Shown here in pieces: positions 34,966 through 43,165 of a DNA stretch of 61,246 nucleotides; position 1 is the first letter of the stretch; each line of letters opens with the position of its first letter. The stretch is from Umbribacter vaginalis (GTDB lineage Bacteria; Actinomycetota; Coriobacteriia; Coriobacteriales; Eggerthellaceae). The notes under the pieces were generated by a model that saw only the letters and a list, made by a program, of their open reading frames with translations, ran no database searches and was not told where the DNA came from. The stretch is taken from positions 1-61,246 of the forward strand of contig KQ959672.1 in NCBI GenBank assembly GCA_001552935.1, in the 5' to 3' direction. Both the position numbers and the translations under genes were made by a program.

Positions 34966-34992
34966 TCCTTTTCCTTTCATAACGTGGAACTA

Positions 34993-35850
34993 CTAACAAG
35001 GTGACACAGGCGTCATGATTACGCCCATATCAAGCGGCGGGGCATACAGAGGAGCAGACGTAATAAGCCCATCTGCGCCACTCGCTGCGTATTCGCGACA
35101 ATTGGAGGGATTTATTCCACCAGCAAGCGTAAGCGTTGCATGGGGAAAATTGGCACGTAAGGTAGTAATTATTTGTGTTGCCTGCGTTACGGGAAGTTTG
35201 TCAAGTTGAATGCCATCTGCACCAGCCGCTAAGTAATCGACAGCATCAGCTGCACAGCACTCAATGAAGACTTTCTTTTCGCACGCCTGACGCTTCAGCG
35301 CAGGTAGTTGTTTTAAAAGTGCTTGTTTGCCACCCATAAGAACACGGTGTTCTTCAAAAATAAGAATCGTTTCGGCAAGACCTAAACGATGGAGAAATGC
35401 GCCTCCAGCATGGATAGCTTTGGTGGCTAGGTCGCGCGTACCAGGAATACTTTTGCGCGTTACATACAGATTCGTATTGGGATTAACGGCGTGAATAGCC
35501 TGTACCATCGTGTGGGTTTTAGTGGCAAGCGCACTGTAGTGCTCGAAGAGGTTCATGCATACTTTCCATATGCTGTGTACGCCTTGCGCGGCTCCTTCAA
35601 GAGCAAAAAATGGTTGCTGAGCTGTGATTGGTGTGCCCGATGCTTGAGTAAGCATCACATCTACCTTGCGCAGATGCGCCAGCGCTTCGGCTTCTTCAGT
35701 GCAACACACAATGCCATCAGTGCGTGCATAAAATTGAAGCCGCGCACGCGCAGCATTCGATAATAGCAGGTTAGAGGTAATATCAATACCCGTAAAATCT
35801 TCTTGTAAAAGGTATTCAATGCGTGATGGACTAATCCATTGAATACTCAT
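34993..35850 (-). CDS. modD: ModD, NadC-like molybdenum transport protein
   Basis: A 285-residue protein of the quinolinate phosphoribosyltransferase (NadC) fold that is associated with molybdate transport operons under the name ModD. Visible elements are LLQEDFTGIDITSNLLL, RKSIPGTRDLATKAIHAGGAFLHRLGL, GADGIQLDKLP and TLAGGINPSNCREYAASGADGLITSA. The biochemical role is not established. It is the first gene of the modD-modA(-modB-modC) series. No other nadC is present to compare. Confidence 0.88.
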   Translation of the reverse strand: MSIQWISPSRIEYLLQEDFTGIDITSNLLLSNAARARLQFYARTDGIVCCTEEAEALAHLRKVDVMLTQASGTPITAQQPFFALEGAAQGVHSIWKVCMNLFEHYSALATKTHTMVQAIHAVNPNTNLYVTRKSIPGTRDLATKAIHAGGAFLHRLGLAETILIFEEHRVLMGGKQALLKQLPALKRQACEKKVFIECCAADAVDYLAAGADGIQLDKLPVTQATQIITTLRANFPHATLTLAGGINPSNCREYAASGADGLITSAPLYAPPLDMGVIMTPVSPC

Positions 35851-35971
35851 AGTAACCCCCGGATACGTGTTATGCGTGTAATGCGTGGTGCAGCATGATG
35901 TGTATTCTGCGTGTTAAGCGTTGCGCGAATGATAGCGCGTATTTTGTCCATGCGTATTATATTCGCTGCAG

Positions 35972-35995
35972 TATTATTCTATAGTAGGAATAATA
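35972..35995. promoter_or_regulatory. Perfect inverted repeat upstream of modD
   Basis: Arms TATTATTC (35972-35979) and GAATAATA (35988-35995) flank an 8-base spacer, 120 bp before the modD start. A similar TATTATATTC lies at 35956. A ModE-like molybdate sensor would be the expected ligand but no modE gene is present. The rest of the 393-bp gap between modD and ispE carries imperfect GTGTTATGCGTG repeats (35866-35925) and no supported gene. Confidence 0.45.
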
Positions 35996-36243
35996 AGTCA
36001 TACTATCACACAATGGGAAGTTTTATAGTCACAGAATACATAAACTATGTTAAAAGAATGGTTGTAATGGCGCGTGCTGTTTACGTCAGTATTGGAATGT
36101 TCGCCTGCGCAATAACCACAATTACGATGTGGAGCATTGCCATGTCTGTGTAGCAAATGTAGGTTATTTCCCTACAATTGCAACATATTAAATGCGTTTC
36201 GGCATGAATTTGTTGGTGCAAGGCGGAAGTTGCGATGCGGAGC

Positions 36244-37302
36244 TTACAGCGGAACAACTTGTACGCCGCAGGGAGAAAGCGCTCCAGCAAACGACCAATA
36301 TCCTTGCTGAGCGGCGGCATCTGCACAGCGTTGTGCCTCTTTACGCGATTCACAAAACAACACGCTTGCTGATCCGCTTCCGCATAGCAAAAATGAACGT
36401 TTATCTGGGAGTTTATTGCTCCATGAAGCAAACTGTTCGTGAAGCGGTTGCAGCGCTGAACAGCACCCGAGCGCCGCGCTGGTTAGATTGTTGTGAAGCA
36501 ACGTCTGCGTACGAAAAAAGTTTGATGCGTGGAGTAATTTTTCCATCTGCACCTTTGCCAGCTGCAATTCTTTCGGTTGTAATCTTTCCGAGTGCACCGT
36601 CTCTCGCTCAAATTTTTCCTGTGAACAGGCGTTTGAACCTGTTGCGGTTTCATGCAAGCTATCGAAATATGCATATGCTTGCGCAGTGCTCACTCCTTTA
36701 TCTGGCTTTATAAGGCATAGAGGCTGTTCAGTAGCATGTAGCCGATGGTGCAGTATATCGCCACGCTGCGTGTAATAACCGCATCCTCCGTGCAAGAAAA
36801 AAGCTACGTCAGATCCCAGTTCGCATGCCAGTTTTTCAAGCGCCACACCAGCGGGGAACAGCACGCTTGCCCCATACAGCGCTGCGGCAGCATTGCTCGA
36901 TCCGCCGCCAAGCCCCGCCTGAACAGGGATTCGCTTGACTGCTTGCACGTGGATGTGTCCTGCGGGAATGCAAGCATAGTGCGCATACAGCATAAGCGCC
37001 TTTGTAATAAGGTTGTCTTCTGGCGCACCAATCATAACGGGTTTTCCTTGCGCATCGATTATGTGAAGTGTAATGCGTAGGTTTTTTTGGCACGTGCCAG
37101 CAAGAGAAGGGTCGGGCATGTAGCGTATCGTGAGCGTGTCATGCAGGTCAAGCGTGTGCAATACCGTGTTTACATCATGATAGTCATCGGGTCGTTTGGC
37201 GCCAACGTGCAAGTACAGATTCACCTTGGCAGGCGACTGTACCGTTGCCGAGAGCGTGTCGTTTGCGGCATTTACCTGGTGATTAGTTGACGAACGAGGC
37301 AT
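36244..37302 (-). CDS. ispE: 4-diphosphocytidyl-2-C-methyl-D-erythritol kinase
   Basis: A 352-residue GHMP kinase of the MEP pathway. The substrate motif SPAKVNLYLHVG and RPDDYHDVNTVLHTLDLHD and the ATP-binding motif PVQAGLGGGSSNAAAALYG are clear, as is LLCGSGSASVLF near the end. The usual length is about 290 residues; an insertion of some 50 residues with reiterated KFERE, RLQPKELQ and VQMEKLL segments lies before LHNNLT. It acts downstream of Dxs in the same pathway. tadA lies 210 bp upstream on the same strand, separated by a GTTCCC-rich gap. Confidence 0.93.
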   Translation of the reverse strand: MPRSSTNHQVNAANDTLSATVQSPAKVNLYLHVGAKRPDDYHDVNTVLHTLDLHDTLTIRYMPDPSLAGTCQKNLRITLHIIDAQGKPVMIGAPEDNLITKALMLYAHYACIPAGHIHVQAVKRIPVQAGLGGGSSNAAAALYGASVLFPAGVALEKLACELGSDVAFFLHGGCGYYTQRGDILHHRLHATEQPLCLIKPDKGVSTAQAYAYFDSLHETATGSNACSQEKFERETVHSERLQPKELQLAKVQMEKLLHASNFFRTQTLLHNNLTSAALGCCSALQPLHEQFASWSNKLPDKRSFLLCGSGSASVLFCESRKEAQRCADAAAQQGYWSFAGALSPCGVQVVPL

Positions 37303-37440
37303 AGCGATTCACCTTCTTGCTTGGTTGTTTTCTGTTGTGCGTTACCGCGTACTCCCTTGTGCCGCGCGTGTGTTGCCGCTTGCACGTTGCCCACGTGTGT
37401 GGCGCGTGTGGCTTACGTGTGTTGCGCGTGTCAGTGCTGC

Positions 37441-37490
37441 CCGCGTTCCCGTTCCCGTTCCCGTGGCTCTCTGTCGCGTTCCCGCACGAC
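37441..37490. repeat. GTTCCCG repeats between ispE and tadA
   Basis: GCGTTCCCGTTCCCGTTCCCG at 37443-37463 is followed by GCGTTCCCGC at 37478, so the core GTTCCCG occurs four times. It is preceded by a GCGTGTG-rich degenerate stretch from 37365. This is another member of the GGGAACG family on the opposite strand. Confidence 0.75.
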
Positions 37491-37512
37491 CGCACACTCG
37501 TTCTCGCGCCCT

Positions 37513-38025
37513 TCAGCCACGTTCTTTACCTGCATGTTTGTGCCCGCGCTTATCCGCAAAAAACTCGCGCAGCAAATCGGCGCACTCGTGCTCAAGGACG
37601 CCACCCTCAACGGCAAAGGTATGGTTAAGCCGCGTGTCAGCGTGCACTGCATACAGCGATCCCAACGCCCCAGCCTTGGGATTTGGCGCTCCCCACACGC
37701 AGCGAGCAATGCGTGCCTGATGCATCGCGCCCGCGCACATTACGCACGGCTCAAGCGTTACGTACACCGTGCAATCGCTTAAACGCCACGCGCCCAGTAC
37801 CCGCGCTGCTTCTTGTAGCGCTTGCAGCTCGGCGTGTCCGCACGGATCGTCGTGAAATTCGCGACAATTGTGCATTTTGGCAACAATGCGAGGCTGAGCA
37901 AGCGGTTTTCGCGTTTCTTTATTAATCGGCTGAAAAACCACAATTGCTCCAATAGGCACTTCACCTGCGCGTTTGGCAGATTTTGCTTCTTCAATTGCAA
38001 TATACATGTAATCTTGGTCATTCAT
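37513..38025 (-). CDS. tadA: tRNA-specific adenosine deaminase
   Basis: A 170-residue deaminase that converts A34 to inosine in tRNA-Arg(ACG). The zinc motifs are GHAELQALQEA and LEPCVMCAGAM; other family signatures are GEVPIGAIVV and RCVWGAPNPKAG. Its substrate tRNA-Arg with anticodon ACG is encoded 3.6 kb away at 41668-41744. The C-terminus ends in a short basic tail. It lies just upstream of two divergently oriented tRNA-Ser genes. Confidence 0.94.
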   Translation of the reverse strand: MNDQDYMYIAIEEAKSAKRAGEVPIGAIVVFQPINKETRKPLAQPRIVAKMHNCREFHDDPCGHAELQALQEAARVLGAWRLSDCTVYVTLEPCVMCAGAMHQARIARCVWGAPNPKAGALGSLYAVHADTRLNHTFAVEGGVLEHECADLLREFFADKRGHKHAGKERG

Positions 38026-38060
38026 AGGTATATTATATGGTATTCTATTGTGCGTTTAGC

Positions 38061-38148
38061 GGAGGAATGGCCGAGTGGTTGAAGGCGGCAGTCTTGAAAA
38101 CTGTTGTGCTGCAAGGTACCGTGGGTTCGAATCCTACTTCCTCCGCCA
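38061..38148 (+). tRNA. tRNA-Ser (anticodon TGA)
   Basis: Acceptor arms GGAGGAA and TTCCTCC, a long variable arm typical of class II tRNAs, anticodon loop CTTGAAA with TGA, T-loop GGTTCGAATCC and an encoded CCA end. It is followed after five bases by a second tRNA-Ser. Confidence 0.97.
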
Positions 38149-38153
38149 GTTTT

Positions 38154-38244
38154 GGAGAAGTGACCGAGAGGCCGAAGGTGCTCGCCTGCTAAGCGAGTAA
38201 TCGCCACAAGCGATTCTGGGGTTCGAATCCCCACTTCTCCGCCA
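38154..38244 (+). tRNA. tRNA-Ser (anticodon GCT)
   Basis: Acceptor arms GGAGAAG and CTTCTCC, anticodon stem CTCGC/GCGAG with loop CTGCTAA (GCT), long variable arm, T-loop GGTTCGAATCC and encoded CCA. It is probably co-transcribed with the preceding tRNA and ends at the terminator at 38253. Confidence 0.97.
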
Positions 38245-38252
38245 GATTCTTC

Positions 38253-38280
38253 AGCCCGAGCGTGTGTTCGGGCTTTTTTT
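38253..38280 (+). terminator. Rho-independent terminator of the tRNA-Ser pair
   Basis: Arms AGCCCGA (38253-38259) and TCGGGCT (38268-38274) form a 7-bp GC-rich stem followed by seven T residues. Confidence 0.92.
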
Positions 38281-38384
38281 GTGCTTACAATCGGTTGCCT
38301 GTTTCCAGTGTGTAAATCATATACGCCGTTGAGCATAGTCAATCTTGATATATCGGCTTAATGTGTAACAATGAATACCATTAT

Positions 38385-38520
38385 GAGCAGCGTTTGCGGC
38401 TGCATGTTACAGCCGTTCGTGGCAATATAAAGCGGCCACATGTTACGGCTGCTCGCAGTGTTTGTGACTGTCCGTTGTGGCATCGGCTTGTTACGGCTGT
38501 TCGTAGCGTTCGCGACAGGG
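38385..38520. repeat. Degenerate TGTTACGGCTGTTCG repeats upstream of dat
   Basis: Three related blocks, TGTTACAGCCGTTCG (38404), TGTTACGGCTGCTCG (38440) and TGTTACGGCTGTTCG (38488), are spaced 36 and 48 bp apart with GCGTTTG/GTGTTTG elements between. They occupy most of the 366-bp gap between the tRNA-Ser genes and the aminotransferase. No other feature was found there. Confidence 0.65.
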
Positions 38521-38610
38521 TGCCGCGCCCATCGGCTTTGCGTAATCTGCTGCAATTCGCTTGTTGTAATCTTTTGCGGTCTGTGTATGGCGGTATTAAG
38601 GAGGCTTCCA

Positions 38611-39471
38611 ATGGAAAATTTAGCGTACTATGACGGTGAAATTGGTACAGTTGACCAGGTGAAAGTGCCATTTCTCGATCGTGCACACTTTTTTGGTGAT
38701 GGCGTGTATGAAGCTACGATGGCAGCTCATGGCAAGCCCTTTTTGCTTGAGGAACATCTTGATCGTTTTTATTCAAGCGCTACATCGTTTTCTATTCGTA
38801 TTCCGTTTGAAAAAGAGCAGCTGCGCACGCTGCTTCTTGATTTAACCTCGCGTGTTGATGGTGAAACTCATTTTGTATATTGGCAGGTGAGCCGTGGGGT
38901 TTCCATGCGCAACCACGTGTTTGATCCTGATATGAAAGGCAAGCTGTGGGTGCTTATTCGTCCGCAAGCTATCGACCCCATAACCGATGAAGGCACCGTT
39001 ATTTCAACCGCCGACAAGCGATTCGAGTACGGTAATGTAAAAACACTCAATTTGTTGCCAGCGGTGCTATATAGCCAAATGGCACAAGATGCTCATGTCA
39101 GCGAAACAGTATTGCATCGTGATGGTATCGTCACCGAATGCGCACATTCAAATATCTCTATTTTGAAAGATGGCGTGTTTCGTTCTCATCCAAATGACGA
39201 GCATATCTTGCGTGGAATTGCAAAAACGCATCTGATTTTAGCGTGCTACAAGCTGGGCATTCCCGTTATCGAACGCGCTTTTACGCTTGATGAATTAGCA
39301 CATGCCGATGAAGTGATTGTAAGCTCTTCGTCGAAGTTTGCACTTCGTATTCGTGAATTGAACGCAGCGCCTGTTGGTGGGCACGATGAAGCAACATTGC
39401 GTCGCATTCAACGCGCTGTTGCTGATGAATTTGAAGCATATACGGGGTACAGTGTGGCGGGTACGTTATAA
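38611..39471 (+). CDS. D-amino-acid aminotransferase (class IV PLP enzyme)
   Basis: A 286-residue fold-type IV aminotransferase, most like D-alanine aminotransferase, which interconverts D-alanine and D-glutamate for peptidoglycan. Signatures are YYDGEIGTVDQVKVPFLDRAH, GDGVYEA, the PLP lysine region GNVKTLNLLPAVL, ETVLHRDGIVTECAHSNI and ILRGIAKTHLI. Branched-chain or ADC-lyase activity is less likely but not excluded. The ATG at 38611 follows AAGGAGGCTTCCA; the frame extends upstream only through repeats. The next gene is a riboswitch-controlled alanine/glycine symporter, which suggests a shared theme of small amino acids. Confidence 0.9.
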   Translation: MENLAYYDGEIGTVDQVKVPFLDRAHFFGDGVYEATMAAHGKPFLLEEHLDRFYSSATSFSIRIPFEKEQLRTLLLDLTSRVDGETHFVYWQVSRGVSMRNHVFDPDMKGKLWVLIRPQAIDPITDEGTVISTADKRFEYGNVKTLNLLPAVLYSQMAQDAHVSETVLHRDGIVTECAHSNISILKDGVFRSHPNDEHILRGIAKTHLILACYKLGIPVIERAFTLDELAHADEVIVSSSSKFALRIRELNAAPVGGHDEATLRRIQRAVADEFEAYTGYSVAGTL

Positions 39472-39651
39472 ACCCAACCGTTTACAGATAAAACTTACCA
39501 TTTACCGCTTATTTTGGTTTTTGTACTTGTACCGCTGCTTTCTCCTTGCAATAATGCGAACACATAGTTCAACGAAGTTTCTTGAATTGTACGGCGCATG
39601 CACCCGCGCGAGCTGCGCTTCGCAAAACTGGAAACAGAGAACGCTCTGGAA

Positions 39652-39831
39652 AATTCTTAAGTGAATGCCGAAGGTGCAAGATTACAAATGTTTCGCAAGT
39701 AACATAGCGATTCGCAGAGCAACAAGCATTTCGCATGAAACATGTGCGCTGCGTATTTGTAATCGAATCTCTCAGGCAAAAAGACGGAGAATTCTGCTTG
39801 TACTTGCAGCTTAAGTGCCAAGTACTCCGTC
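39652..39831 (+). promoter_or_regulatory. Glycine riboswitch with alternative-pairing expression platform
   Basis: The conserved glycine-aptamer core is present: GCCGAAGGTGCAAG (39667-39680) and AATCTCTCAGGCAAAAAGAC (39766-39785). P1 is AATTCTT (39652-39658) with GAGAATT (39787-39793). Just upstream, CAGAG-AACG-CTCTG (39635-39648) forms a hairpin like the ghost aptamer of single-aptamer riboswitches. Downstream, GACGGA (39783-39788) can pair with TCCGTC (39826-39831), stacked on GTACTTG (39800-39806) with CAAGTAC (39819-39825). This pairing competes with the aptamer 3' side, so ligand binding should decide the fold. It controls the symporter gene starting at 39870. Confidence 0.9.
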
Positions 39832-39869
39832 CAAGATATATCCAGTGCATACGAGCAAAGGAGAATATT

Positions 39870-41315
39870 TTGGAAACCGCACTACTTCATATTGTTCAAA
39901 CAATCAATTCGTACTTGTCGAATTACGTGTTGGTATTTCTGCTGCTTGGTGCAGGAATATTTTTCACCATTCGCACACACGGCATTCAATTTCGTCGTTT
40001 TGGTGAAGGTGTTGCGCGCTTGTTTGGTGGCTTTTCATTAAACGGCACCAAGCATAAAGATGGTATGAGTTCGTTTCAAGCGCTTGCAACCGCTGTTGCA
40101 GCGCAAGTAGGAACGGGCAACATTGTTGGTGCATGCGGCGCTGTGCTGGTGGGTGGCCCGGGTGCAATTTTCTGGATGTGGCTGATTGCGTTGCTGGGTA
40201 TGGCAACAAACTACGCTGAGGCAGTGCTTGCGCAGATTACGCGTGTTACCGACAAGGACGGTGTCGTGCAGGGTGGTCCAGCGCGTTATATTACCTATGC
40301 ATTCCATGGTGGACTGGGTAAATTCCTTGCAGGTTTCTTCGCTATTGCAATTATTATGGCGCTTGGATTAATGGGTTGTATGGTACAAGCAAATTCTATT
40401 GCAGAAACGATGCATACCGCTTTTAGCATTCCTACTTGGATGGTTGGCTTGTTTGTTATGCTGCTGTGCGCGTTTGTGTTTTTGGGCAATTTGCAGCGCT
40501 TAGCTTCTGTTACTGAAAAAATTGTTCCTATTATGGCCATCATTTACATTATTGGTGGTATTGGTGTTTTGATTGTGAACGCACAAAACGTTGGTCCCGC
40601 ATTTGCTAGTATTTTTACCATGGCGTTTAATCCTCATGCGGAAATCGGTGGTTGTGCATTTGGTTTGATTGCTGCTATTTCGCAAGGTGCAAAGCGCGGA
40701 TTGTTCTCAAACGAAGCTGGTATGGGTTCTACACCGCATGCTCACGCGCTTGCCAAGGTAGAAAAGCCGCACGACCAGGGTGTTGTTGCCATGATCGGCG
40801 TGTTTATCGACACATTTGTTGTGGTTACGATTACTGCTTTGGTTGTTATTTCTACTCTGTATGTTGGTGATGGCGCGCTTGCGCAAAATTATGCGCAAGC
40901 AGTAGCAGGCGGCATTGGTAAAACCAATATGGCACAAATTGCATTTGGCTCATTGTTAGGCGAATTTGGCGGAAATGCATTTGTGGCAATTTGCTTGTTT
41001 ATGTTTGCATTCTCAACTATTTTGGGATGGAACTTGTTTGCAAAATTGAACGTGAAGTATCTGTTCCCGAACAAAAGCAAAACGGCTGTTACCGCGTTTT
41101 CGGTTATCGCATTGATTTTCATATTCATGGGCTCGCTTGCGTCAAACGATTTAGTGTGGGAACTTGCCGACCTCTTTAATCAGCTGATGGTTATTCCAAA
41201 CGTAATTGGTTTGGTGGCACTCTCTGGCTTAGTTGCAAAAGCGGCTCATGCGCCTCGTGCGAAATCTGCTGTTCAAGCGGCTGCTGAAGCTGCCGAGGCG
41301 GCTGAAGCTGAATAG
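39870..41315 (+). CDS. Sodium:alanine/glycine symporter (AGCS family)
   Basis: A 481-residue membrane transporter with about eleven hydrophobic helices. AGCS signatures are present: FQALATAVAAQVGTGNIVG, GPGAIFWMWLIALLGMATNYAEA and RGLFSNEAGMGSTPHAHA. The TTG at 39870 is the likely start because AAAGGAG lies six bases upstream and the riboswitch occupies the sequence before it; an upstream ATG (39735) lies inside the aptamer. A glycine riboswitch in the leader supports glycine as a substrate. The C-terminus ends in an Ala/Glu repeat (AAAEAAEAAEAE). Confidence 0.93.
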   Translation: METALLHIVQTINSYLSNYVLVFLLLGAGIFFTIRTHGIQFRRFGEGVARLFGGFSLNGTKHKDGMSSFQALATAVAAQVGTGNIVGACGAVLVGGPGAIFWMWLIALLGMATNYAEAVLAQITRVTDKDGVVQGGPARYITYAFHGGLGKFLAGFFAIAIIMALGLMGCMVQANSIAETMHTAFSIPTWMVGLFVMLLCAFVFLGNLQRLASVTEKIVPIMAIIYIIGGIGVLIVNAQNVGPAFASIFTMAFNPHAEIGGCAFGLIAAISQGAKRGLFSNEAGMGSTPHAHALAKVEKPHDQGVVAMIGVFIDTFVVVTITALVVISTLYVGDGALAQNYAQAVAGGIGKTNMAQIAFGSLLGEFGGNAFVAICLFMFAFSTILGWNLFAKLNVKYLFPNKSKTAVTAFSVIALIFIFMGSLASNDLVWELADLFNQLMVIPNVIGLVALSGLVAKAAHAPRAKSAVQAAAEAAEAAEAE

Positions 41316-41600
41316 TATTGTAGTGTGCGCGTATCACGTATGGGCTGTTATGTAAGGTGTAAGGTTTGCAAGAGTGTTTGCGTGATAGCGTAAGTGAGTG
41401 ACCGAGTGCATGATAGCGTGAGTGTACTATACCATGTGCGGTAGTATGGAGATTATCCTCTCCATATGCCACACATTGTTATGCAGCAGGTAATACGAGC
41501 GTGTGTCATGGTGTGTACTAGTTTGCAAAGGTGAGCAATGGCGCGTATGAGTGCGGAAAAATATACTGCACTGTGCAAGAACTATCTTCAAACATTGCTC

Positions 41601-41628
41601 TTGACAAGCGTCAATAGTACGGTACAAT
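41601..41628 (+). promoter_or_regulatory. Sigma-70-type promoter of tRNA-Arg
   Basis: TTGACA at 41601-41606 and TACAAT at 41623-41628 with a 16-bp spacer, 40 bp before the tRNA. The region 41316-41600 before it is without genes and has two copies of a GATAGCGTGAGTG-like repeat (about 41384 and 41413). Confidence 0.85.
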
Positions 41629-41667
41629 ATCCTAGCTGTTGAAATTTTGTTTCAACGCGTGATGCGT

Positions 41668-41744
41668 GCGCCGTTACCTCAGCTGGATAGAGGGACTGAC
41701 TACGAATCAGTACGTCGGGGGTTCGAATCCCTCACGGCGCACCA
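41668..41744 (+). tRNA. tRNA-Arg (anticodon ACG)
   Basis: Acceptor arms GCGCCGT and ACGGCGC, anticodon stem-loop CTGACTACGAATCAG with ACG, T-loop GGTTCGAATCC, and an encoded CCA. Its A34 is the substrate of TadA. A T-rich stretch follows. Confidence 0.97.
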
Positions 41745-41835
41745 TTTTTCTAGCAATTTTTAAATCTTTGCTGCAAATTCCTGTTTCATTCTTTTCCTTA
41801 GATTTTATATGTTTACTCTAGCTTTTATGCTGTTT

Positions 41836-41895
41836 TATACCAGAAACCCCTGCTCTATACTGGAAGTTTCTAATCTATATCAGAAACTCTTGCTT
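41836..41895. repeat. 20-bp tandem repeat, three copies
   Basis: Units at 41836, 41856 and 41876 begin TATAC/T and share a CAGAAACTCTTGCT-like body (unit 2 TGGAAGTTTCTAATC is most diverged). The array lies in the AT-rich gap between tRNA-Arg and the small membrane peptide. Confidence 0.8.
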
Positions 41896-41980
41896 TATAG
41901 TTCCGCTTTATGGTTTGCCTTGTAATAAAATTTTTTTTCAAGACATAAACGCGCATACCAATCAAATATTCCTAAAAGTT

Positions 41981-41995
41981 TAGCTGACAGCTAAT
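41981..41995. promoter_or_regulatory. Perfect palindrome upstream of the small peptide gene
   Basis: TTAGCTGACAGCTAA is a 7-1-7 perfect dyad about 93 bp before the 23-codon gene. GCAACGA (42034-42040) facing TCGTTGC (42053-42059) could form a hairpin in the leader. The dyad has the form of a repressor site; the regulator is unknown. Confidence 0.4.
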
Positions 41996-42087
41996 GAATG
42001 ATCATGGTGCTTTTGCGATACTTATGCCGTCAAGCAACGACACTATGTTATTTCGTTGCACGGTGAATAAGCGGTTAGGAGATTATC

Positions 42088-42159
42088 ATGACCTTTATTG
42101 CGATGCTGCTCATTTTCCCATTTGCTGTTTTGTTTGACGTGTTAAAGCGCTCGAAATAG
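42088..42159 (+). CDS. Very small membrane peptide (23 residues)
   Basis: The frame encodes MTFIAMLLIFPFAVLFDVLK followed by RSK: one hydrophobic helix with a basic C-terminal end. A strong TTAGGAGATTATC ribosome binding site lies five bases before the ATG, and a palindrome and a hairpin lie in the leader. Such peptides often regulate or stabilise membrane complexes, but there is no family match I can name. It is separated by 180 bp from the following kinase gene. Coding status rests on the ribosome binding site and the charge and hydrophobicity pattern only. Confidence 0.5.
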   Translation: MTFIAMLLIFPFAVLFDVLKRSK

Positions 42160-42339
42160 CGTATTAGCCGATAGTGTTGTCATAACGAGTATGCTTATAG
42201 GTACGCTTATAGGTACGGTTTTATGGGTCTGATTTTTCTTTAGTGTACTCTTCGTTGGAATGTATCATGCGAACAGCGAGTATGTAATAATTGTTAGTGC
42301 AAAAAACTACTCGAGCGTTATTATCCGCAGGAGGGCACA

Positions 42340-42888
42340 GTGCGTGATACATTAAATATGCCTGGTACATGCAGTAAAACTCGTAAGAGCGAAACTATTA
42401 CCTTAATTGGAATGCCCGCATCGGGCAAGTCGACACTTGGCTGTGCCCTTGCGCATCATTTGAACAAACAGTTTATTGATGCTGATAAGCGTATTGAAAG
42501 CGCCCATCATAAAACTTTGGAGCAGCTTATCGATGAGTATGGCGTGGCTCGTTTTCTTCAGATTGAAAGCGATGCTGTGTGTTCGATTGACGATGAAAAC
42601 GCTGTTATCTCAACGGGCGGAAGTGCGGTGTATTCTGCGCGTGCTATGGAACATGTCGCAACGCTCGGTCGTATCATCTATTTGGAAGTATCACTTAATG
42701 AACTGGAAAAACGCCTTGGCAACTTGCAGGAGCGTGGTGTTGTTGCGCGTAATGGCAGCGTGGTATCTCTACAGCAGTTGTATAGCGAACGTGTACCGTT
42801 GTACAGGCGTTATGCAAATCTTACGGTACATATTGATGGTACTACCGTGCAAGAAGCCTTACAAATTGTTATAAATGCACTTCAATAA
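42340..42888 (+). CDS. Shikimate-kinase-like P-loop kinase
   Basis: A 182-residue kinase of the shikimate/gluconate kinase type. Walker A is GMPASGKSTLG; FIDADKRIE and VISTGGSAVYS match the shikimate-binding DxD and GGG segments, and LQERGVVARN with YSERVPLYRRYA resemble the lid. No other shikimate-pathway gene is nearby, so the substrate is probable rather than certain. The GTG at 42340 is four bases downstream of an AGGAGGG site. Confidence 0.82.
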   Translation: MRDTLNMPGTCSKTRKSETITLIGMPASGKSTLGCALAHHLNKQFIDADKRIESAHHKTLEQLIDEYGVARFLQIESDAVCSIDDENAVISTGGSAVYSARAMEHVATLGRIIYLEVSLNELEKRLGNLQERGVVARNGSVVSLQQLYSERVPLYRRYANLTVHIDGTTVQEALQIVINALQ

Positions 42889-43165
42889 TATATTTTAATC
42901 CATTTCGTTATTCTCACGAGATGACCTGTGATTTGTTCATGTGGAGACTGCATTTATAGGTTACCAAATGCATTTGTGCCTATTTTTTCAATACCATATA
43001 TTCGCCTCATTCGTTCATTTAATTTTGACTCGTGTGTTAACTCTGTTCTTTACGCCTTGCTTCATTGTGCAAGGATAGCGATAATAAACGTATTTAATAG
43101 TTGTATTGTGTTTTGTGCGTACGGTGTGCAAGGAATATCTGTGCCACAAAAGAATAGGTAGCATT

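Noticed and set aside
38022-38342. A 106-codon frame on the minus strand across both tRNA-Ser genes
   Set aside because: It is antisense to two clear tRNAs; proteins of this kind (GSRIRTHGT type) are classic spurious calls over tRNA genes.
39735-39869. The ATG at 39735 as start of the symporter gene
   Set aside because: It lies inside the glycine aptamer. The TTG at 39870 has a proper ribosome binding site and gives the normal family N-terminus.
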